The notes under the pieces: model-generated
Database searches by the model: none
What the model saw: only the letters and a program-made list of their open reading frames with translations
What the model was told of the DNA's origin: nothing
Made by a program: the position numbers and the translations under genes
Part shown: piece after piece, positions 6,178-11,564 of the stretch
How the letters are laid out: every line of letters starts with the position of its first letter
Numbering within the stretch: position 1 is the first letter of the stretch
Origin: an uncultured Oscillibacter sp.
Lineage (GTDB): Bacteria; Bacillota; Clostridia; Oscillospirales; Oscillospiraceae
NCBI GenBank assembly: GCA_946183715.1
Contig: CAMHDB010000025.1
Location: 1-12,077, forward strand
Length of the DNA: 12,077 nt
Direction: 5' to 3'

Positions 6178-7875
6178 ATGAAACGGAAACTCATACTGCT
6201 TTCGACACTGTTACCCGCCGCCATCCTGATTCTATGCGGGACACAATCGGCCCGCGCTACGTATGCCGACGTGCCCGACAGCGCACTCGGCGACGAGGTC
6301 AGAAAGGCCATAGAATACGGCCTGATGAAAGGAACAAGCGACACCTCTTTCGGTTATTCAGACCCCATGACCCGCGCGCAGTTCGTCACGGTGCTGGACA
6401 AAATGCTATTCTCCGCCACTGACAGCGCGCCGTCGCTGGACAGAATGCGATTTTCTGACGCGGACAGCGAGCCTTTGCCGGACATCATGAAACTGCCGGA
6501 CGGATTCCCCAAAACCTACCACGAGGCGCCTTCCCGTGCCGTGGCGCGCGAGGTCGTGCCGGATTCGATTCCCTTCCGCCCCAATGAGCCGGTCACCCGG
6601 GGCGACATGGCGGAAATGCTCGTCAGGGCGCTGGGACTGAACGACGCCGCGCTGTCATTGAGTTCCAACCAGTTCGATTCCGGCCAGATATCGGCCCCCG
6701 TCGCGGAGAATCCGACGCCCTTCCTTGACCTTCCGGCGGGGAAGGAGGGCTACGCCGTCATTGCCTACACCATCGGCATGACGAAAGGGTTGTCGGACAC
6801 CAGTTTCGGGCCCGACGCCACGGCGACCCGCGCGCAGGCCGCCGCTATGCTCACGCGCGTTTACGAGAGACTCCGGCGCGAAACCGACTTCCGTCATATC
6901 TTTTACACTGCCGCGTACCCCGCGTTCAATCCCCCGGCGAACGCGGTCAGCGTCGAATGGAGCCGTATGACGTGGGTCAATTCGCGCGCCGTCCTGTCTA
7001 CGAAAGCAGGTGTTTCAGAGGCGCGCTTTGTCCCGCCGGATTACGAAAAAATCGTGGGCGACGTGACAGCCGACGGCGCGAAACTGTATCTCAGTGTCTT
7101 TATGGACGCCGCCGGAGGCGTCGACAAACTGCTCGCCTCCCGGGAAGGCAGGGAGGAGGCTGTCGGGCAGATTCTCGACGAGCTGACTGTGCCGTATCCC
7201 GCGCTGGGGCGCAACCCCTACGGCGGCGTCACCGTCGACTTTCAGGGACTGCACAGAGAACAGCGGAGCCTCTTTACGGAATTTCTATCCGAACTGCGCG
7301 ACGCGCTCGCCCCGACAGGGAAGGGGCTTTATGTCTGCGTCGCGCCGTACCTGTCCGCCGGACACTGGGACGACGGCTACGACTGCCGCGCTATTGCCGA
7401 AATCGCCGACAAAATCATCCTGACGGCCTACGACTACGACGCCGACAACCTGAACAATTTCCTTGCCACGGAGGCCTACAAGAACGAGGCCCCGGCCCCG
7501 TTAAGCGCTGTGTACCTGTCCCTCTGGAAGCTGTCGGAGGCGGTGCCCGACAGTTCCAAACTGGCGCTCGGTGTCAGTCTCCGCCCGACCGCGTGGGAAA
7601 TCGGGCAGAATGGCGATTTGCTCTCCGGTTCCCCGGTGTCGCCCGATACCGACGCTCTGCGGCAGTACCTGCAACTGCCCGGCACGGAAACCGGCTGGTC
7701 TGTTCAATATCAAATGCCGTACACAGTCTATACGACGCGCCAAGGGTTCCGCTACTTCGTCTGGTACGAAAACGGAAAGAGTATCCTCGGAAAGACGGAA
7801 ATCGCCCGATTGCTCGGCGTGACCGGAATCTCCTGCTCTCGTACCGGTCAGAATCCGCTTTGCGCCCCGTGGTGA
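6178..7875 (+). CDS. SLH-domain surface protein with degenerate GH18-like domain
   Basis: A 565-residue exported protein. The signal peptide is residues 1-27 (MKRK, hydrophobic core, cut after A-R-A). Three SLH modules follow: about 29-78 (YADVPDSA, FGYSDPMTRAQF), a degenerate one about 90-153 (FRPNEPVTRGDMAEML), and about 180-232 (FGPDATATRAQAAAML). These normally bind the pyruvylated secondary wall polymer. Residues 238-565 resemble YaaH/YdhD-type GH18 domains: AKLYLSVF, GGVTVDFQGL (349-358), LTAYDYD (415-421), and a C-terminal VWYENGKSILGKTEIARLLGVTGIS. In active GH18 enzymes the core is D-G-x-x-x-D-x-E; here D354 remains but the acid is Q356 and the first Asp is Gly, so hydrolysis is unlikely and glycan binding more plausible. 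GGGGAGGAGG precedes the ATG. It lies 53 bases after dapH with no separate promoter seen. Confidence 0.88.
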   Translation: MKRKLILLSTLLPAAILILCGTQSARATYADVPDSALGDEVRKAIEYGLMKGTSDTSFGYSDPMTRAQFVTVLDKMLFSATDSAPSLDRMRFSDADSEPLPDIMKLPDGFPKTYHEAPSRAVAREVVPDSIPFRPNEPVTRGDMAEMLVRALGLNDAALSLSSNQFDSGQISAPVAENPTPFLDLPAGKEGYAVIAYTIGMTKGLSDTSFGPDATATRAQAAAMLTRVYERLRRETDFRHIFYTAAYPAFNPPANAVSVEWSRMTWVNSRAVLSTKAGVSEARFVPPDYEKIVGDVTADGAKLYLSVFMDAAGGVDKLLASREGREEAVGQILDELTVPYPALGRNPYGGVTVDFQGLHREQRSLFTEFLSELRDALAPTGKGLYVCVAPYLSAGHWDDGYDCRAIAEIADKIILTAYDYDADNLNNFLATEAYKNEAPAPLSAVYLSLWKLSEAVPDSSKLALGVSLRPTAWEIGQNGDLLSGSPVSPDTDALRQYLQLPGTETGWSVQYQMPYTVYTTRQGFRYFVWYENGKSILGKTEIARLLGVTGISCSRTGQNPLCAPW

Positions 7876-7914
7876 CTGCTTCTCCTTCCTTATTATAAAT
7901 CCTATCATCCCGTT

Positions 7915-7946
7915 CCCTCGTTCCCGAAAGGGAAGGGGGGATTTTT
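7915..7946 (+). terminator. Terminator of the dap operon
   Basis: TTCCC (7921-7925) pairs with GGGAA (7930-7934) around a GAAA tetraloop. CCCTC (7915-7919) continues the stem with the G-run 7935-7939 past a bulged G, then ATTTTT follows. The T-run touches the last base of the convergent recombinase stop codon. In the minus direction no U-tract follows the hairpin, so it serves mainly the plus strand. Confidence 0.8.
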
Positions 7947-8974
7947 CATTCGTCCGAATCCGGCTCTTTCTTCTGCTTTCCGCGCTTGACGCGCGAAAGG
8001 GGAGTGGCCTTGGCGGCGGCGCGGAGGCCTTCATTGTCAATATGGGTGTAAATTTCCGTGGTGTTCAGGTGCTCGTGTCCCAAAACTTCCTGTACCGCTT
8101 TCAAATTGACGCCGTTTTGGAGCATTAACGTGGCGGCGGTGTGGCGGAGTTTGTGCGCGGAGTAACGTCTGCTGTCCAGTCCGGCCACGCTCAGGCTCCG
8201 CTTGACCATCGCGTGAACGGTGGAACGGCTCGGCCTCGTGTCCCGCGACGAGAGAAACAGCGCGTCCGCGTACTTCCCGCTGACCGGGCGCCGTACCTCC
8301 AAATAGGCCCGAATCGCCTCCCGGCACGCGTCGTTCAGGTACAGAATGCGTACTTTATTCCCTTTGCCCAGTACGCGCAGGGTCTCGCCCTGAATGTCCG
8401 AGATGTTCAGGGCAATCAGTTCGGAAATGCGCAGGCCGCAGTTCAGGAACAGCGTCAGCATGCAGTAGTCGCGCTCCTGATACTTGCCCTCCACCGATTC
8501 CAGCAGACATAAGCTCTCCTCCAGCGTCAGGTACTCCGGAAGGGATTTTTTCCGCTTCGGCGTGTCCAAGTCCCGGACGGGATTTTCCTTCAACTGGTGG
8601 GTTTTCGTGGTGAGATAGTTGTAAAAAGAGCGGATAGCCATGATTTTCCGGGCCCGCGAGGCCGCGTTCAGGCCGTATTCCGTCCGGATACTGTTCTGGT
8701 GTCTGGGCCGTTCGCGGCTCAGGTAGGTCATGTAGGCGTAGACCTCCGCGACGGTCACGGTGGATACGAAGGACAAATCGACATCGGAAATATCGACTTC
8801 CCGCAAATCCACGTTGTACAGTTCCGGATTCCGCGTTTGCTTCAGGTATCGGAAAAAGTTCCGCAAATCCAGAAAGTACTCGTCGACGGTGGCTTTGGAA
8901 TGCGCTTTGATAATCTCGTGATACGACAGAAATTCCCGCAGAATCGGCGGCGCGCTGGTACGGTAGTCAGACAT
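7946..8974 (-). CDS. Xer-type tyrosine recombinase
   Basis: A 342-residue site-specific recombinase with the complete tyrosine-recombinase active site: R182 (NCGLRISEL), the Lys of GKGNK (203-207), H274 and R277 (HKLRHTAA), H300 (LGHEHLNTTEIYTH) and nucleophile Y309. The N-terminal SAM-like core-binding domain covers about 10-125 and the catalytic domain about 145-320. It is about 40 residues longer than standard XerC/XerD, with an extended N-terminal domain and a basic tail (RVKRGKQKK). The ATG at 8974 is the first possible start, since an in-frame stop lies three codons upstream; its ribosome site is weak. A 28-bp palindrome in its leader resembles a dif site. It could act in chromosome dimer resolution (XerC/XerD, or a single XerS-like enzyme) or be an orphan integrase; no other mobile genes are nearby. 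Confidence 0.9.
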   Translation of the reverse strand: MSDYRTSAPPILREFLSYHEIIKAHSKATVDEYFLDLRNFFRYLKQTRNPELYNVDLREVDISDVDLSFVSTVTVAEVYAYMTYLSRERPRHQNSIRTEYGLNAASRARKIMAIRSFYNYLTTKTHQLKENPVRDLDTPKRKKSLPEYLTLEESLCLLESVEGKYQERDYCMLTLFLNCGLRISELIALNISDIQGETLRVLGKGNKVRILYLNDACREAIRAYLEVRRPVSGKYADALFLSSRDTRPSRSTVHAMVKRSLSVAGLDSRRYSAHKLRHTAATLMLQNGVNLKAVQEVLGHEHLNTTEIYTHIDNEGLRAAAKATPLSRVKRGKQKKEPDSDE

Positions 8975-9031
8975 TGTTTTTCACGGCGGAACGGCGTCCC
9001 GGAAGCGTAGATTTTCGGCTCTCCTCTTCAT

Positions 9032-9061
9032 AATTGAACAAAATTTTTATTTTGTTCAATT
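9032..9061. repeat. Perfect AT-rich palindrome, dif-like candidate
   Basis: Arms of 12 bases (AATTGAACAAAA at 9032-9043; its exact reverse complement at 9050-9061) flank TTTTTA. Trimmed by one base per side it is 28 bp with 11-6-11 layout, that of bacterial dif sites. The right arm TTTTGTTCAAT matches the E. coli XerD-binding arm TTATGTTAAAT at 9 of 11 positions. It lies 58 bp upstream of the recombinase ATG, within the predicted leader. A hairpin in RNA or a repressor operator are alternatives. Confidence 0.45.
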
Positions 9062-9101
9062 GTGACAACCTGTCATATTCCGCCTTCCCTCCTCTCTTCC
9101 T

Positions 9102-9131
9102 ATTCTACTACGCCTCCCCCGCTTCCGTCAA
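9102..9131 (-). promoter_or_regulatory. Sigma-A promoter of the recombinase gene
   Basis: The minus strand has TTGACG (9131-9126), an 18-base spacer and TAGAAT (9107-9102). The start would be near 9095, giving a leader of about 120 bases that includes the palindrome at 9032-9061 and a smaller repeat, TGACA-acc-TGTCA (9063-9075). Confidence 0.65.
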
Positions 9132-9140
9132 GCGCCGACT

Positions 9141-9410
9141 TCAGAGTACCCGCTGGAAGGTATCCCGCTTCCCGAAAACGGGTGACGCGCCGGAAAGTAT
9201 CCCGCCCCGCTGGCGCCGGAAGGCGTGGTACATCTGGACGCCGCTCAGCGTCACCCGGACAGTCTGCCCGGCTAACGGTTCCACCGCGCTGGCAAGGTAC
9301 AGGTCACGGTCACGGTTCGCCCACGAATCGTCCCGGTAAATCCGGATGTTCGTGTATCCGGCTGACTTCAACCGCTTCCGGAATGCCATCACTTCACACT
9401 CTTGCGGCAT
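9141..9410 (-). CDS. Small hypothetical protein (89 aa)
   Basis: I do not recognise this protein. The reading MPQECEVMAFRKRLKSAGYT continues to DSWANRDRDLYLASAVEPLAGQTVRVTLSGVQMYHAFRRQRGG and a basic tail. It is soluble and basic, with no signal peptide, membrane segment or cysteine cluster. Alternating hydrophobic residues in the middle (RDLYLASAV, TVRVTLSGVQMY) suggest beta strands. Codons favour G/C at third positions like the neighbours, which supports coding. The ATG at 9410 has a purine-rich stretch with AAGGGG about 10 bases upstream; an internal ATG (residue 8, before AFRKRLK) is an alternative start. It lies between sigF and the recombinase, with a good promoter about 290 bases upstream. 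A chance ORF is still possible. Confidence 0.5.
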   Translation of the reverse strand: MPQECEVMAFRKRLKSAGYTNIRIYRDDSWANRDRDLYLASAVEPLAGQTVRVTLSGVQMYHAFRRQRGGILSGASPVFGKRDTFQRVL

Positions 9411-9707
9411 TCTCCCCTCTCCCCTTCTCTACTCGAGCCAGTCGTCTGTCAGCGGCTTTTCAAGCGGAGCTTCTTCCCTTCCCCTCGCACGAATGGGCGA
9501 CTTGTCCACGCTCTGCCGGGGCAGTCAGCCCAAGAAAGCCAACCCTCAAAGAAGACCGACTCTATCCTGTTATATAGCGCCCGAAAGACGGCTATTGTCT
9601 GTCGGTTACACAAAACACCCAATGTTATTCAGTCGTGACAGCCTTGACTACCTCTCTCCTGCTAAATCGGGCCAGACAGCTTTGCAACCGTTATATACGC
9701 GTCTCCT
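9411..9707. other. Intergenic stretch without a convincing gene
   Basis: Nearly 300 bases between sigF and the small ORF. Minus-strand frames are broken by stops, and plus-strand frames have coding-unlike composition. It contains the -10 region of the promoter at 9690-9718, a ribosome-site-like GAAGGAG right after the sigF stop with no matching ORF longer than about 20 codons, and a short hairpin CTGCC/GGCAG (9513-9524). It could be a long leader, a small RNA or the remnant of a lost gene. No known RNA family was recognised. Confidence 0.5.
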
Positions 9708-9718
9708 TCACTCGTCAA
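9690..9718 (-). promoter_or_regulatory. Strong sigma-A-type promoter overlapping the end of sigF
   Basis: The minus strand has TTGACG (9718-9713), exactly 17 bases, then TATAAC (9695-9690). The -35 box lies within the last sigF codons. It would start transcription near 9683, running into the empty stretch and the small ORF. Confidence 0.6.
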
Positions 9719-10415
9719 GGAGGATTTTCCGGAGACGCTTCAAACCCTGACGTTCCAAGCGCGAAATCTGCACTTGCGACACTTTCAAAATTCGCGCAGT
9801 CTGCACCTGCGTCATATTTTTGAAGTAGCGTAGAAGAATCGTCATGCGCTCTTTCTCGGGCAGTTGGTTCACGGCCTCCCGCAACGCGATTCGTTCTACT
9901 ATGCCTTCTTCCGGGCCTTCCGTGCCCAACATCTGTTCCAGCGGAAATCCGTCAGACAATTCCTGCTGCAACGATTCCGGAGGGCGGACTGCCGTTTCCG
10001 TCCTCGCGATTTCCTCTGATGAAAACCCGGTGACATCCGCTATTTCGGAAAGGGTCGGTTCCCTCCCCAATTCCTGTTGAAGCCGAATCCGGGCGTTGTA
10101 CACTTCCTGCGCTTTCTCCCTGATTCCGCGCCCTACCTTTAATGGCCCGTCGTCGCGCAGAAAGCGGCGAATTTCCCCCACGATTTTCGGCACCGCATAG
10201 GTAGAAAAGCAAGTGCCGTAATTGAAGTCAAAGCCCTGAATCGCCTTCAAAAGTCCAAGGCAGCCCAATTGGTACAGGTCCTCCCGCTCCGAGCCGCGTC
10301 CCTGATAACGCTGTACCACGCTCCAGACCAGTCCGCTGTTCTCTACCACGATTTTTTCGCACGCCTCCCTGTCGCCCTCCTGAGCCGCGCGCAATAAGTC
10401 GAGAGTGACGCTCAT
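9708..10415 (-). CDS. sigF: RNA polymerase sigma-F, early forespore sigma factor
   Basis: A 235-residue sigma-70-family factor that directs the first compartment-specific transcription in the forespore. Region 2 covers about 27-95, with EDLYQLGCLGLLKAI (45-59), FDFNYGTCFSTYAVPKIVGEIRRFLRD for core and -10 contacts, and PLKVGRG. Region 3 is about 100-150 (REPTLSEIADVTGFSSEEI). Region 4 is about 175-232, with helix-turn-helix TQVQTARILKVSQVQISRLERQGLKRLR. SigF and SigG are close relatives; the identity rests on its place directly after spoIIAB. Its ATG overlaps the spoIIAB stop (ATGA, 10412-10415), which implies translational coupling and balanced amounts of sigma and anti-sigma. The ribosome site of its own is weak, in keeping with coupling. 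Confidence 0.95.
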   Translation of the reverse strand: MSVTLDLLRAAQEGDREACEKIVVENSGLVWSVVQRYQGRGSEREDLYQLGCLGLLKAIQGFDFNYGTCFSTYAVPKIVGEIRRFLRDDGPLKVGRGIREKAQEVYNARIRLQQELGREPTLSEIADVTGFSSEEIARTETAVRPPESLQQELSDGFPLEQMLGTEGPEEGIVERIALREAVNQLPEKERMTILLRYFKNMTQVQTARILKVSQVQISRLERQGLKRLRKILLDE

Positions 10416-10861
10416 GCCCGTTTCCGCGACTTCTCGGAGAGCCGTTTCTTCATGACGACTGTCGTCCCGCGCTCCGGCGTGGAACGTACCGACACACTAT
10501 CCATGAAACTTTCCATAATCGTGAAGCCCATGCCGCTCCTCCCCTCTCCCCCGGTGGTAAACATAGGCTGGCGGGCCTGCTCCACGTCCGCAATGCCCCG
10601 CCCCCGGTCTCGTACAGTGATTTCAAGAAGATTCTCCTGCAAAATTCGGATTTTCAGCGAAACTGTGCCGATAGTGTCCGGATAAGCATGCAAAATAGCG
10701 TTGGTTACGGCCTCGCTGACCGCGGTTTTGATATCCTCCAATTCACTCAACGTTGGGTCCATCTGCGCCGCGAAACACGCCACAGTCCCCCTCGCGAAGC
10801 CTTCATTACTGCTCCGGCTTGGAAACTTCAGTTTTACCTCGTTGACAGGCGTTTTTTTCAT
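10412..10861 (-). CDS. spoIIAB: Anti-sigma-F factor and serine kinase
   Basis: A 149-residue GHKL-fold protein that holds SigF inactive and phosphorylates SpoIIAA with ATP. Seen: FARGTV with R24 (22-27; the matching Arg contacts SigF), DPTLSELEDIKTAVSEAVTNAILHAY (35-60) with E50 and Mg-binding N54 (N box), VRDRGRGI (83-90; G1 box), EQARQPMFTT, and GRSGMGFTIMESFMD (107-121; G2 box and lid). The match to the Bacillus protein runs the full length. The ATG at 10861 has GGGAGGT 6 bases upstream. It overlaps sigF by 4 bases but lies 125 bases after spoIIAA, an unusually large gap that may contain its own promoter. Confidence 0.97.
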   Translation of the reverse strand: MKKTPVNEVKLKFPSRSSNEGFARGTVACFAAQMDPTLSELEDIKTAVSEAVTNAILHAYPDTIGTVSLKIRILQENLLEITVRDRGRGIADVEQARQPMFTTGGEGRSGMGFTIMESFMDSVSVRSTPERGTTVVMKKRLSEKSRKRA

Positions 10862-10961
10862 TATGTACCTCCCTGTTTCCCGTTGCCGCCGACTGTCCTT
10901 ACAAAGCGGCGTTTAGTACAATTTTGTTTTGCCAAAATAGACATAAGTCATAAGTCATATC

Positions 10962-10990
10962 ATGATATATTATCTTACGTAAAATGTCAG
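10962..10990 (-). promoter_or_regulatory. Possible internal promoter for spoIIAB-sigF
   Basis: The minus strand has CTGACA (10990-10985), a 17-base spacer and TATCAT (10967-10962), each box one base from the sigma-A consensus. The -35 overlaps the spoIIAA stop. The -10 lies inside a perfect palindrome ATATCATGATAT (10957-10968), next to a tandem 7-base repeat CATAAGT (10942-10955, plus strand). Confidence 0.45.
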
Positions 10991-11295
10991 CTTTTTATTG
11001 TGACAAGTCGATTGATTCCAGCGGCTTCCAGCACCCGTTTCGCCTGTTGCGGCACGTTGCATAGAATCATACCGCCCTCCAGTGACTGCATCCGCTGTTG
11101 GGCGCGCAAAATCAACGCGATTCCGGAACTGTCCATAAATGTCACGCCGCCGAAATCCAGAGTCAGCGTTCGGGGCAACGCCGCGTCGACAGCCAATTCC
11201 ACGCGGCGCAGAGCGTCACGGATTCCATGATGGTCCATTTCCCCGGAAAATACCAATGACAGCGTCCTCTCCCCTGCCCTTTCCTGAATTTCCAT
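10987..11295 (-). CDS. spoIIAA: Anti-sigma-F factor antagonist
   Basis: A 102-residue STAS-domain protein. When dephosphorylated (by SpoIIE) it binds SpoIIAB and frees SigF. It has the opening strand TLSLVFSGEMDHHG (11-24; family G-E-L/M-D-H-H), LTLDFGGVTFMDSSGIALIL (44-63) with the phospho-acceptor serine of D-S-S-G (S57, matching Bacillus S58), and CNVPQQAKRVLEAAGINRLV (79-98). It is about 15 residues shorter at the C-terminus than the Bacillus protein. The ATG at 11295 is chosen because AGGAGAT sits 7 bases upstream; a GTG further up, at 11370, lies before the predicted transcription start and has no ribosome site. It is the first gene of the spoIIA operon. Confidence 0.95.
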   Translation of the reverse strand: MEIQERAGERTLSLVFSGEMDHHGIRDALRRVELAVDAALPRTLTLDFGGVTFMDSSGIALILRAQQRMQSLEGGMILCNVPQQAKRVLEAAGINRLVTIKS

Positions 11296-11371
11296 GCCAC
11301 ATCTCCTGTCATGAGTCGTCCTGTCTGCCTTCCGCCGGTGCGGAATCTTTCCGGATTCCGGATACCCCACG

Positions 11372-11405
11372 ATTATACACCCGCCGTCCCTCGTTTTTTG
11401 TCGAG
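11372..11405 (-). promoter_or_regulatory. Candidate Spo0A-activated spoIIA promoter
   Basis: The minus strand has a perfect -10 TATAAT (11377-11372) and, 21 bases upstream, TCGACA (11404-11399). The plus-strand reading of that box with its neighbour is TGTCGAG, 6 of 7 bases of the Spo0A box TGTCGAA. A sigma-A -10, a long spacer of 21-22 bases and a 0A box over the -35 is the known layout of Bacillus spoIIG and spoIIE. I found no sigma-H-type boxes, which the Bacillus spoIIA promoter has. The leader holds a hairpin CGGAATC/GATTCCG (11341-11360). Confidence 0.45.
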
Positions 11406-11438
11406 CCGTGCGGCGGTGTGATATTTTTGTACAAGCGA

Positions 11439-11534
11439 CGCCTCCCCCGCATTGCGAGGGAGGCGAAAAAGGTCATTCGGGCGGGAAGGCTCTTCCCTTC
11501 CCCGTTGCCAAAGGGAATGCAGAGGTGCGCCCGA
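11439..11534. repeat. Multi-hairpin intergenic element (repeat/MITE-like candidate)
   Basis: Hairpin 1 pairs CGCCTCCC (11439-11446) with GGGAGGCG (11458-11465), plus CGC/GCG inside. A second unit is closed by TCGGGCG (11477-11483) and CGCCCGA (11528-11534), and encloses GGGAAG/CTTCCC (11483-11497) and TTCCC/GGGAA (11498-11517). It lies between the stop of the dehydratase/activase-like gene and the spoIIA promoter. It lacks a T-tract in a useful place, so it is more than a simple terminator. Whether it repeats in the genome cannot be seen here. Confidence 0.45.
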
Positions 11535-11564
11535 CGCCACAACATAAGAGGTATGTTTTGCCTG

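Noticed and set aside
9021..9030. Short leader ORF before the recombinase (ATG at 9030-9028, MKRRAENLRFRDAVPP, stop just before the recombinase ATG)
   Set aside because: Its 16 codons end close enough for coupling, but no ribosome site precedes its ATG (the AT-rich palindrome lies there). Too weak to annotate.
7946..9410. Idea that the recombinase and small ORF form an integrated mobile element
   Set aside because: No excisionase, relaxase, replication gene, flanking direct repeats or compositional break was seen.
9062..9577. Plus-strand open frames opposite the small ORF and the empty stretch
   Set aside because: Ser/Arg/Pro-rich translations with no domain pattern; they mirror the minus-strand codon bias and lack ribosome sites.
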